From assembly GCF_900177705.1 (NCBI RefSeq), contig NZ_FXBA01000001.1, positions 806,001 through 870,000 of the forward strand: DNA of 64,000 nucleotides. The letters are read 5' to 3'. Under the pieces are notes generated by a model. That model searched no databases, was not told the origin of the DNA, and saw nothing but the letters and a program-made list of their open reading frames with translations. Of the stretch, positions 1 to 8,027 are shown one piece after another. This DNA is from Fibrobacter sp. UWB15 (lineage in GTDB: Bacteria > Fibrobacterota > Fibrobacteria > Fibrobacterales > Fibrobacteraceae). A program made the position numbers and the translations under genes. Numbering within the stretch: the stretch's first letter is position 1; every line of letters begins with the position of its first letter.

Positions 1-1
1 T

Positions 2-205
2 TCCCGCAATGTCAAGGCATGCGAAGTCACGGGCGAGATTGCCGTGAAAGCGGCCGAATTTGCCGGAACCCACAAGCTGAAAAACGAAGAATCCCTGCGT
101 CTTGCGACTGCTTACGTTTGCGGTGCAGACTGCATATTGACCGACTGCGTGGCCTTCCGCGACATGACCGACATTCCCGTCGTGCTCCTCGACGAAGTAG
201 AGTGA
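2..205 (+). CDS. PIN-like domain protein, C-terminal fragment
   Basis: The window opens inside this reading frame. The visible 67 residues end at a TGA at 203-205. The sequence reads as an alpha/beta C-terminus with an LKNEESLRLATAY helix, the strand CILTDCVAF and the final strand IPVVLLDEVE. This order (a helix of candidate residues, then a strand ending in T-D, then a hydrophobic strand) matches the C-terminal part of PIN-domain ribonucleases, where the Asp would be an acidic metal ligand. The N-terminus and most of the active site lie outside the window, so the family call is tentative. No antitoxin gene follows: the next gene is convergent. Confidence 0.5.
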   Translation, partial: SRNVKACEVTGEIAVKAAEFAGTHKLKNEESLRLATAYVCGADCILTDCVAFRDMTDIPVVLLDEVE

Positions 206-262
206 TGGGTAATGTGTGGTGTGTAATGTGGAATGAGTAATTAATCATTTCACACTTCACAT
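206..262. repeat. Short TAATGTG-rich imperfect inverted repeat
   Basis: The gap between two convergent genes is built of near-repeats of AATGTG words on the left (GTAATGTGTGGTGTGTAATG) and their complement CACACTTCACATT on the right. It may fold as a weak bidirectional terminator, but there is no clear GC stem or T-run. It resembles in style the other short-word intergenic repeats of this window. Confidence 0.4.
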
Positions 263-268
263 TTGTCA

Positions 269-697
269 TTATACTTGTGGTATCACCTGGTTGCTATCAA
301 AGGCGTTTTTGTAATGCGCGAACTGCAGGGGCTTTTGGTAGACTCTTGCGCTCAGCACGTCAAAGCGGCAGGGCGTGTCAAAGCCTAAAGGCGCATGCTC
401 TTTTTGCGTGACTATAAAATGACAGGCGGTCTTCCAGATTTTCTTTTGCTTTAGGGCGTTCACGCGGGCGGCGGGATTCCCTTGCTGGTTGTTCCACACG
501 GACTTGACTTCCACAAACACAAGCGTTTCTCTGTCGCGGGCAACAATGTCTAGCTCTCCGCCCATGTAGGCGTAATTGCGGGCTAGAATCTGGTAGCCCT
601 CGCGGCTTAGATAGGCCGAAGCGAGTGTTTCTATGTAGTTGCCCTTGGGCCGATTGGATGCTTTGTCGACTTTATTTACAGGTACATTTTTCAACAT
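269..697 (-). CDS. yraN: YraN/UPF0102 family endonuclease-like protein
   Basis: 142 residues, the usual size for the UPF0102 (YraN) family, which has a restriction-endonuclease-like fold related to Holliday-junction resolvases. The family hallmarks are visible: an N-terminal helix ending AYLSREGYQILARNY, then GGELDIVARD and LVFVEVKSV, which give the E-x-D...E-x-K nuclease-type acidic/lysine pattern, and the helix after NPAARVNALKQKK. The start is the ATG at 697, preceded by AAGGAG six bases upstream. It sits 61 bp downstream of the kinase gene on the same strand and could be the last gene of that unit. The biological role of the family is not established, so only the fold-level function is claimed. 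Confidence 0.88.
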   Translation of the reverse strand: MLKNVPVNKVDKASNRPKGNYIETLASAYLSREGYQILARNYAYMGGELDIVARDRETLVFVEVKSVWNNQQGNPAARVNALKQKKIWKTACHFIVTQKEHAPLGFDTPCRFDVLSARVYQKPLQFAHYKNAFDSNQVIPQV

Positions 698-758
698 AGA
701 GCTCCTTTTCTAAAAGTGTCTCTATGTATATACGCCGATTTTTGAAAAAGTGGTGATT

Positions 759-2261
759 TTAGGGCAGTTCCATACCCAGCAGGCGAATTTCCGAAATAGC
801 AAAATCTTCATTTTCGGCTTCGTAGACGTCGTCAAGGTAAACCTTGAGTTCGCTGGTTTCCATAGCTTGAATATTCGGGTATTGCATGCCACGGATGTTT
901 TCAAGTTTGACCTTCTGTTTAAATCCGTCCTTGGTTTCGAGCGTAATCGTCTTTGGCTTCTTGAAGATACGGAAACGGTCGCCGAAGGCATCGTCTACGG
1001 ACTTCTGGTAACCAATCGCGATACCGAAATGCGTCACGATGGCGTTACCGTCGAAGTAGAGCGTGAGTACCGGATTCTGCGGCTTTTGCGGCATCGTGTA
1101 GAGCCATGCCGTCTTAAGGTCGTTGTCGTTCAAGTTCTTGAGCGGGTAGCCACCGGAAATGTCGATTTCCAACTGCTTCGTTTCAAAATTTCCGAGAGCG
1201 TCGTTCCATTCCAGTTCGCGCAAGGTACTTTCGGGCTTGTGCGTCAGCATCAGCAAAATTAGGAGCATGATGATGAGCGGGAAAATGAAGATGGCAAGAG
1301 CCGTGAGCTTTTTTTGGAGCATGCGGGCGCGCGGCGTAATGATGTTTGCCATTTCGGCGATCGATGCCGTGCGGCGGCGGAGCGGCGTGTGGCCCATGGT
1401 GGGGCGCTGAACCGTCTTTTCGGTAGGGAACACTTGGTCGCAGGCGTCCAAAAATTCTTGCATGTCATGGAAACGTTCGTTCAGCTTTTTCTTTAAGCAC
1501 TTGAGGATCAACTTCGAAAGACCGGGGGGCATGTCCTTGCGGAAAAGTTCCGGTGCAGGCGGCTGTTCCTGAACGTGCTTCAGGGCGATTTCTACCGGGC
1601 GATTGCCTTCGAAGGGGAGGCGGCCGCAGGTCATTTCGAAAAGGATCACGCCCATGCTGTAAATGTCAGACTGAATGGTCACGTTGTCGCCGTGGCACTG
1701 TTCAGGGCTCATGTATTCGGGGGTACCCATGGTCATGCCCGTGCGCGTGAGTCTGTCCTTTTCCATTTCCTGGATGTAGGAAATGCCGAAGTCCATGATG
1801 TAGACTCGGTTGTCGCGGGTAAGCATGATGTTCGAGGGTTTTACGTCGCGATGAACGATGCCCTTGCTATGAGCGTAAAGAAGTCCGCGAGCAATCTGGC
1901 GGATAATGACTTCGATCGCTTCGAACGAAAGCTGTTCCTTCTTGTGCAGAATGTCGGCAAGGTTAATGCCTTCCACATAAGTCATGGCAATAAAGAGCTG
2001 GTTCTTTTCTTGACCGAAGTCGAATACGTGAACGATATTCTGGTGGTCCAGTTCCTTCATTGCCTGCGCTTCCATATAGAAACGCTTGATCGCTTCTTCA
2101 TCGGAAGATGCGTCCAAAATCTTGAATGCGACTTCGCGTCCGAGCCTTTTGTCTAGGGCTTTGTAAACATTTCCCATGCCCCCCTTACCGAGGGTGCCAA
2201 TGAGGTCGTAGTTTTCGTTAAAAGGACGCGGAAATACTTCAGACTTTTGCGGGGCGATCAT
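759..2261 (-). CDS. Membrane-anchored Ser/Thr protein kinase (Pkn2-like)
   Basis: 500 residues. Residues 20-280 form a complete eukaryotic-type kinase domain: glycine loop GTLGKGGMG (22-30), ATP lysine in VAFK (K47), catalytic HRDVKPSN (137-144, D139), DFG (157-159) and the APE-like segment TPEYMSPE (180-187). All catalytic residues are present, so activity is likely. A basic juxtamembrane stretch is followed by one transmembrane helix at about 321-340, and roughly 160 residues lie outside the cytoplasm as a probable sensor domain without a recognised family (no PASTA repeats). Its ATG overlaps the stop of the upstream FHA-ABC gene by 4 bp (2258-2261), implying translational coupling. The transporter, through its FHA domain, is the obvious candidate partner, but phosphorylation of it is inferred. 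Confidence 0.93.
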   Translation of the reverse strand: MIAPQKSEVFPRPFNENYDLIGTLGKGGMGNVYKALDKRLGREVAFKILDASSDEEAIKRFYMEAQAMKELDHQNIVHVFDFGQEKNQLFIAMTYVEGINLADILHKKEQLSFEAIEVIIRQIARGLLYAHSKGIVHRDVKPSNIMLTRDNRVYIMDFGISYIQEMEKDRLTRTGMTMGTPEYMSPEQCHGDNVTIQSDIYSMGVILFEMTCGRLPFEGNRPVEIALKHVQEQPPAPELFRKDMPPGLSKLILKCLKKKLNERFHDMQEFLDACDQVFPTEKTVQRPTMGHTPLRRRTASIAEMANIITPRARMLQKKLTALAIFIFPLIIMLLILLMLTHKPESTLRELEWNDALGNFETKQLEIDISGGYPLKNLNDNDLKTAWLYTMPQKPQNPVLTLYFDGNAIVTHFGIAIGYQKSVDDAFGDRFRIFKKPKTITLETKDGFKQKVKLENIRGMQYPNIQAMETSELKVYLDDVYEAENEDFAISEIRLLGMELP

Positions 2262-4348
2262 TTTGCTTTCTTAGACCAGTTTAGTTTTATTGCAACCACA
2301 ATATAAAAACATAATGTGATGCCGAGGGCAAGGATTGTGTTTTCGATAGCGTCTTTGCGCTCTAGGAGCAGGTTTAAAAGGCTTGCCTGGTTGTAGCGGG
2401 ACCAAATAATGGTCGAAAGAATGCGCCCGATAGCTTGCATTTGGTCCAAGGGCACCAGGGCTCCGGCCAAGGCGACCTGCGGAATAATCAAAAGCGGGAG
2501 CATGGCGTTTGCTTGCCCGGCGTTTTTAGAAAGCGAGCTTACGGCAAGGCCTACGGCAACAGGCGGCAGAACCATCAGCAAAATCACGGCCAAAAGCGGT
2601 AGGGGAGAGGGCCAGATATGCGTACGGAATCCGACAAAGGCAAAAACGATAAAGGTCTGGATGAAGGCGACCGCTGTGGGGAGAATCGCTTTGGCCAAAA
2701 TGGTCGGAAGAATCGGGACTCCCTTGCGGAATTCTGCCTGCAAGATTTCTTTTTCCTGTACGATTTCCCGGATCGAGAGTGAAAGCGAAAGCCAGTTCGC
2801 CGAGAGTATGATTGCAAACGCGACAATCCAAAGCGATGTGGCGTCCGAGAATATTTGCGAGAACAGGAATCCGATAATGAGCGGCTGCAAGAGAAGCGTG
2901 AGGAATTTGCCTTTGTCCCGGAACCATTGCCTTGCGGTGATTGCAATCTTGTACAGGAAAACGGAGGACAGTTTGGTCTTCGGGAAAAAACTGGGGACCA
3001 ACGCTTCGAGAGCCGAGGTGCTTCTTACGGGACCGACACGGTTCTGTAGAATGGTTTGCCAGTTAGAAGCCGTGTCGTCGTTCAAGTTCGTGAGAATCGT
3101 TTCAGGATCTTCGCTGTCAAAATAGCGGTAAGCTTCTTTGGGGGTGCCATAGAAAGCCTGCTTGCCTTGGTGAAGCACAAGAACCTTGTCGGCGATTTCA
3201 AGCGCTTCGTAGCTGTGCGTAGTCAAGATAATTGTGTGCCCGAGAAAGGCGAGCTGCTTCAAGTGCGTGCAAAGAATCTTGGAGTTGTAAGGATCGAGGC
3301 CAGAAAGCGGTTCGTCGAGAACAATCAGGCCCGGATTTCCCATGAGTTCTTTAGCAAGGGCGACTCGGCGGCATTCGCCGCCGCTGAGCGTGCGAATGGG
3401 GTTGTCGAGTCTAGCGCTCAGCCCGAAAAGTTCGCTGAACTTTTCGAGTCGCCCGTTCGCATTCCGCTTGAAATCGATCTTAGACATTCCGACTCGGGCT
3501 CCGTCCAAGAGTGTTTCTTTAACGGTCAAGTCGCGGCGCAGTTCTGGATCTTGCTCCAAAAAGGCGATATGCTTGCGGATTTCTTCGTTGCGGTAATCGA
3601 GATTTCCGATGCTTACAAAGGAATCGTTACCGCTTTTATGCTTGCCCTGCAGCAAGCGCAAAAGAGTTGACTTGCCTTGACCCGAACGCCCGATAATGGC
3701 GAGGATTTCTCCAGCACGGAGCTTAAAGTCAATCCCATTGAGTAATTGCTTTTTACCTGCAAAGACATCCAAATTCTCGACTTCAACGTCAAAGCCGAGC
3801 GGCAAGTTCTTGCAGGTGAGTTCACCTTGCGCAAAACTCATAGTGCAGCCTGGCAGGCGAATCATTCTGCCTTCTTCAAGCTGGAGCAGACGGGTAGATT
3901 TCCCTTGGGTGTTGACAATCTTGTCTTTAAAGCTGATCTCTGCTTTTCCGGTATGGAGTCTTGCGCTAGTGCCTTCAGGAATATCCATGTGCAGGCTGTC
4001 AAGCGTCTCCCAATTGCCATTCAGGCTTTTGGTTTGCACCAGGTCGCGCTCGACCGATTCCATCAGCAAAAGTTGCAAGTGCCCGCGCTTGAGGGTGGCG
4101 CGGAGTTGCAAGGGACCTATGAGAATGGTGTCGCCATCTTCTAGGACTGCCGTCTCGACATCGTTGCCGTTCACCTGGGTTACGCTGTTTTGCGTGAGGT
4201 TCTTTAGGTTCCAATGCTTGTCTTCGAATTCCAGCACCGCATGGTAGCGCGAAACCATCGGGTTGTCCAGCACCAGAGAGTTATCTGGCTTGCGACCGAT
4301 GGTAAACGGCTCGCCAATCTGCGGAGTGATGATTCTAAAAGACTGCAT
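2258..4348 (-). CDS. FHA domain-ABC ATPase-permease fusion protein
   Basis: 696 residues in three parts. Residues 1-90 form an FHA phosphothreonine-binding domain (IGRKPDNSLVL, then VSRYHAVLE, then NSVTQVNG). After a linker, possibly a second FHA-like beta region at about 115-180, comes an ABC ATPase: Walker A GRSGQGKST (220-228), signature LSGGE (321-325) and Walker B LIVLDE (341-346). The C-terminal third carries about six hydrophobic helices of the ABC-2 permease type (LTLLLQPLIIGFLFSQIF onward). The arrangement resembles ABCG/WHITE-type half-transporters with an N-terminal FHA domain. The substrate cannot be read from sequence. It is coupled by a 4-bp overlap to the kinase downstream, suggesting phosphorylation-gated export or complex assembly. 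The start at 4348 lies next to a short repeat (4353-4380). Confidence 0.93.
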   Translation of the reverse strand: MQSFRIITPQIGEPFTIGRKPDNSLVLDNPMVSRYHAVLEFEDKHWNLKNLTQNSVTQVNGNDVETAVLEDGDTILIGPLQLRATLKRGHLQLLLMESVERDLVQTKSLNGNWETLDSLHMDIPEGTSARLHTGKAEISFKDKIVNTQGKSTRLLQLEEGRMIRLPGCTMSFAQGELTCKNLPLGFDVEVENLDVFAGKKQLLNGIDFKLRAGEILAIIGRSGQGKSTLLRLLQGKHKSGNDSFVSIGNLDYRNEEIRKHIAFLEQDPELRRDLTVKETLLDGARVGMSKIDFKRNANGRLEKFSELFGLSARLDNPIRTLSGGECRRVALAKELMGNPGLIVLDEPLSGLDPYNSKILCTHLKQLAFLGHTIILTTHSYEALEIADKVLVLHQGKQAFYGTPKEAYRYFDSEDPETILTNLNDDTASNWQTILQNRVGPVRSTSALEALVPSFFPKTKLSSVFLYKIAITARQWFRDKGKFLTLLLQPLIIGFLFSQIFSDATSLWIVAFAIILSANWLSLSLSIREIVQEKEILQAEFRKGVPILPTILAKAILPTAVAFIQTFIVFAFVGFRTHIWPSPLPLLAVILLMVLPPVAVGLAVSSLSKNAGQANAMLPLLIIPQVALAGALVPLDQMQAIGRILSTIIWSRYNQASLLNLLLERKDAIENTILALGITLCFYIVVAIKLNWSKKAK

Positions 4349-4352
4349 GAAT

Positions 4353-4380
4353 CAGTAGACAGTAGGAAGTAGACAGTTAG
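4353..4380. repeat. AGTAGACAGTAGGAAG-family short repeat, copy 1
   Basis: CAGTAGACAGTAGGAAGTAG followed by ACAGTTAG fills the 38-bp gap between the aminotransferase stop (4387) and the FHA-ABC start (4348). The same 14-bp word (AGTAGGAAGTAGAC) recurs at 19570-19672, 29036-29060 and 59654-59676. Confidence 0.8.
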
Positions 4381-4386
4381 AAGAGG

Positions 4387-5580
4387 TTAGCGAAGGTCTT
4401 TAAGGCCCTTGATAAATCGGTCACAAGCCTTCTGCAATGTTTCGTCGCTTGCGGCATAAGAGAATCGCACGCAGCTGTCGTCACCGAAGGCGGCACCCGG
4501 CACAATCGCGAGTCCTTGCGATTGTAACAGGTATTCGCAAAGTTCGATGGAACCGCCTATTACCTTGCCTTCGGGCGTTTTCTTGCCGAAGAAACTCTTG
4601 ACGGGCGCGAACAGGTAGAATGCCCCTTCGGGAGCGCGGCAAGGTTCCGGCAACACTTCGGCGGTGCGCTTGAGCATGTAGTCGCGACGCTTGCGGAAGG
4701 CCGCCTGCATGGCGTGAACATTGCTCTTGTCCATCTGCAAGGCACCGAGGGCGGCATACTGCGCCACATTGCTCGGGTGGTGCGTGGCTTGTCCCTGAAT
4801 CTTGCCGATAATCTTTGCGATTTCTGCAGGAGCGGCGTCGTAACCGATACGCCATCCGGTCATGCAGTGCGACTTGGAAAATCCGTTAATCACGATGGTG
4901 CGCTCGGCCATACCGGGGAGGGCTGCTGCAGAGCAGAATTCGTTGTCGTAGGTGAAGTATTCGTACACTTCGTCCGAAATGCAGTAAATGTCGCTTTCGA
5001 CAATCACTTTCGAGAGAGCCTCGAGTTCAGCCTTGCTGTAGACTGCACCCGTCGGGTTGCAGGGGTTGTTCAAGAGGATCGCCTTGGTCTTGGCGGTAAT
5101 GGCTGCTTTCAAGGCTTCGGGTTTGATTTTGAAACCATCTTCAATCCTGGTGTTTACAATCACCGGCTTTCCGCCAAGCCACTTTACCAGTTCCGGGTAA
5201 GTCACCCAGTACGGGGCCGGAATAATCACCTCGTCGCCTTCGTTCACGAGCGCTGCAAGGGAATTGAACACAGCGTGCTTGGCGCCGCTGGTCATAATGA
5301 TCTGTTCGGGCTTGTAATCGAGACCATTTTCGACTTTGAGCTTTTCTGCGACGGCCTTGCGTACATCGAGAATGCCTACGGGAGCGGTGTAGCGGGTCTT
5401 GCCTTCGCGAATGGCCTTGCAGGCGGCATCTTGAATCGGAGTCGGAGTCGGAAAATCGGGCTCGCCGGCGCCGAGGCTTACGACGTCCTTGCCGTCGGCA
5501 ATCATCTGTTTTGCCAAGGTGTCGATGGCGACGGTTAAAGAAGCGGCGATATTAAGAGTTCTTGTGGATAAGTCTTTCAT
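4387..5580 (-). CDS. PLP-dependent aminotransferase (aspartate aminotransferase, class I/II)
   Basis: 397 residues, the expected length for fold-type I aminotransferases of the AAT Ib subgroup. Visible motifs are GAGEPDFPTP near 37-46, YTAPVGILDVRKAVA (64-78), NNPCNPTGAVY (171-181), the PLP-lysine segment NGFSKSHCMTGWRIGY with Schiff-base Lys236 and phosphate-binding Arg243, and the substrate-binding Arg in CVRFSYA near the C-terminus. The likely reaction is aspartate/2-oxoglutarate transamination in the cytoplasm; sub-specificity (aspartate, prephenate or aromatic) cannot be fixed from motifs. The start codon lies 29 bp inside the 3' end of the upstream RND gene, so the two are probably co-transcribed and translationally coupled. 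Confidence 0.93.
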   Translation of the reverse strand: MKDLSTRTLNIAASLTVAIDTLAKQMIADGKDVVSLGAGEPDFPTPTPIQDAACKAIREGKTRYTAPVGILDVRKAVAEKLKVENGLDYKPEQIIMTSGAKHAVFNSLAALVNEGDEVIIPAPYWVTYPELVKWLGGKPVIVNTRIEDGFKIKPEALKAAITAKTKAILLNNPCNPTGAVYSKAELEALSKVIVESDIYCISDEVYEYFTYDNEFCSAAALPGMAERTIVINGFSKSHCMTGWRIGYDAAPAEIAKIIGKIQGQATHHPSNVAQYAALGALQMDKSNVHAMQAAFRKRRDYMLKRTAEVLPEPCRAPEGAFYLFAPVKSFFGKKTPEGKVIGGSIELCEYLLQSQGLAIVPGAAFGDDSCVRFSYAASDETLQKACDRFIKGLKDLR

Positions 5581-7972
5581 GTCTGAGTTTAGCCTTTTTC
5601 AAAATGCGGTAGGCATCCAAGGTGCTTGCTACCAAGGGGTAAATGGTAAAATGCGAAATAAAGATGCAAATAAGTCCGAGTGCTGCAATGAGGCCCATGC
5701 CGTTAATTCCCGGGTGCGACGAGAACAGCATGGCGATTGCCCCGATGAATGACGCACCCTGCGCAATCATGACCGAAATCAACTTTGTCTGCAGAACGCT
5801 CCAAGCGTTTCCATTCTGTTTTTCGTAGTACGAAGACCAAAGTTGCAAGGAACCGTCAACACTGGCGCCAATCAGCAAAACAAAAGCGATGGAACTGTAA
5901 GCCGAAATCTGGATGTCGAAAATATGTACCAAGATGGTCACCCAGCTCATGGCAAATAGCGACGGCAATAAGGTAAAGAAGGCTCGACTTAGCTTGTTAT
6001 AGAACATCAGGAGAATAATCCAAAGTAGCACCGTTCCCAAGAGAATGGACTTGTTGATGTTTCCGAGAATGGTGTCCAAAAGCGAGGCTCTCAAAATCGG
6101 AGTGCCGCAAATTTTGAATGTCTTGTCGTGGATTCCGTCAAGTTGCTGTAGCTGCTTGGCGATATGACGGCAGGTGAGTCCGTTGTTCGGATCGGAGCTC
6201 GGGATAATGAATGCGAATACGCCCGGATTGTCCCTTTTGTCTGCGAATTTACGACGAATGTTTTCGGACAATACGAAATCTTTGATGTCGTTTTCGTAGT
6301 TGTCGAACATTTCGACAATGGCGGCGCTGTCCTTGGGGTTGAGCCTTGCCAGAACATCGTCCGAAATCAGTTTTCTTAGGGTCTCGATTTTATGTTTCTT
6401 TTCGATGCTGATTTTAGGCAAGAACTGGTATTGTGTATAAATCTTGCCCAAATCCTTGAGTCTGCCTTTCTTTTGCAAATGCTCGAAGTTTTCGACTAGG
6501 TCGTCGTTGTAAGACGAATCGGGGAGCATGACGATAATGGGGTCGTAGGTAGAAAAGCCCGTTTCCGCAATCAAGGCTTTGGCCTCGCGTTCCTCGGTCT
6601 GCAATTCTGTCTTCTTGAAATCGTAAAGGAAGGAAAGGTTCTTGCCGCTGTAAAGCCAGGCTGCGGCGCTCACGACGCTGATTGTTACAATGATAATCCA
6701 GTTTGTCTTGAAAGAGAATAGACGCCTGCGTTGGGTAGGCGTAATGCTTTCGAATTGTATCTGGAAGGGCTTCTTGCGCTGTAAAAGCAACAAGAGCGAG
6801 GCTGTCAATAGCGGACAGACCATCAGGTTGAGTACGCTTCCGATGGCACCGAGAATTCCGAATTCGCGAAGTCCGGGCAGGGGAACTAGAATAAAGGCGC
6901 TGAAGAGGCTCGCCATAACGAGCGAAGAGGCGGCAACCACAGGACCAATTCCAAGCAGGGCGCTTTCGATACAGAGGGCTGGACTCAGTTTCTTTTCGCG
7001 TTCATGGAAGTATCTGGTGTAGACGTGCGTTAGAACCTGGCATGCATGCCCAGGAAGCAAAAGCCCTAGCGAAAGCGTAAACAAGTTGATTCGCCCGAAC
7101 AGTATGTAGGCTAAGGCGAGCGTGAATACTGTCGGAAGAGCGAGCGGAACCGCCGAAATGAAAATCAACTGGGGCTGGCGATAAAAGTTGATGATTAGCA
7201 GGACGAGGATAATGAGTGCTGCCATGCCGCCGGCAAATTTGGCTTCGGGGAGGAGCGCCTTTCCGACTTTAATGGAATCGTAGACTTTGCCGGTGTAGTA
7301 GACGTGGATTCCATTTCCGTTTTCTTCGACAAAACGCTCCACTTTCTTCAGCAGTTCTCTGTTAGCTTGCAAGTCCGAAACGGAGGTGGCGGGGTAGATG
7401 TCGATAACTCGAATGGAACCTTGCTGGTTGGAAAAATCCTGTTGAAGGCTTTTAAAGTATTTGGCTTCGATTTGCGAAATGATTTCGATGGAGTCGCGAG
7501 TGACAGGCTTTTCTTGCTCTGTCTCGGATAAGTCTACCAGTAGCGGATTGTGTTTTTTGATTTGTTCATCTTTGATTTTGTCCAGCTTTTCGATGACTTG
7601 GTCCAAGTCGTTCTCGCTGGCGTATAGCAGCCTGTTTTTCTTGAAGAATTCCAGATCCGTGTAGTATTCGGTGTAATGGACTGCAGGATCGTTCTCTAAA
7701 TGACGGGCGAGTTTTTGTGCAAAAGTATAGTTGGCGGCACTATCCTTGGATTGTATGACTACAATCAGGCTGCCTAGTCCACCGAAAGCTTTCTCGATAG
7801 TCTGGTAGTCCGCTTGGACTTCATGACCTTTAAGAGTGTCTTGCAGCTGGATTTCCCAACGTAGGTTTTCGATAGGATAAATGCACAACAAGGTAATCGT
7901 AAGAAACAGCCCGATCATCATTTTGGGATAGTGGGCTATCTTTCGAATTAATTTGGCAAAAGCCGAAAACAT
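5552..7972 (-). CDS. RND/MMPL superfamily exporter, lipid or hopanoid-type
   Basis: 806 residues with the duplicated RND layout. An N-terminal helix (about 13-30) is followed by a large extracytoplasmic domain to about 235, then a block of five helices with GLLLPGHACQVLTHVYTRYF inside the first SSD-like domain, a second extracytoplasmic domain, and a second helix block containing GASVDGSLQLW. The size and the short extracytoplasmic domains fit MMPL/HpnN-like predicted exporters of lipids rather than the 1000-residue multidrug AcrB type. No periplasmic adaptor gene is adjacent; the divergent neighbour at 8028 is a D15-like outer-membrane protein. The 55-bp AT-rich gap between them must hold both promoters. 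The substrate is unknown. The 3' end overlaps the aminotransferase start by 29 bp. Confidence 0.87.
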   Translation of the reverse strand: MFSAFAKLIRKIAHYPKMMIGLFLTITLLCIYPIENLRWEIQLQDTLKGHEVQADYQTIEKAFGGLGSLIVVIQSKDSAANYTFAQKLARHLENDPAVHYTEYYTDLEFFKKNRLLYASENDLDQVIEKLDKIKDEQIKKHNPLLVDLSETEQEKPVTRDSIEIISQIEAKYFKSLQQDFSNQQGSIRVIDIYPATSVSDLQANRELLKKVERFVEENGNGIHVYYTGKVYDSIKVGKALLPEAKFAGGMAALIILVLLIINFYRQPQLIFISAVPLALPTVFTLALAYILFGRINLFTLSLGLLLPGHACQVLTHVYTRYFHEREKKLSPALCIESALLGIGPVVAASSLVMASLFSAFILVPLPGLREFGILGAIGSVLNLMVCPLLTASLLLLLQRKKPFQIQFESITPTQRRRLFSFKTNWIIIVTISVVSAAAWLYSGKNLSFLYDFKKTELQTEEREAKALIAETGFSTYDPIIVMLPDSSYNDDLVENFEHLQKKGRLKDLGKIYTQYQFLPKISIEKKHKIETLRKLISDDVLARLNPKDSAAIVEMFDNYENDIKDFVLSENIRRKFADKRDNPGVFAFIIPSSDPNNGLTCRHIAKQLQQLDGIHDKTFKICGTPILRASLLDTILGNINKSILLGTVLLWIILLMFYNKLSRAFFTLLPSLFAMSWVTILVHIFDIQISAYSSIAFVLLIGASVDGSLQLWSSYYEKQNGNAWSVLQTKLISVMIAQGASFIGAIAMLFSSHPGINGMGLIAALGLICIFISHFTIYPLVASTLDAYRILKKAKLRHERLIHKNS

Positions 7973-8027
7973 ATAAATAATATAACTATTATATTCCTTG
8001 TTCGAATTAAAAAACTAAATTAGGGGT

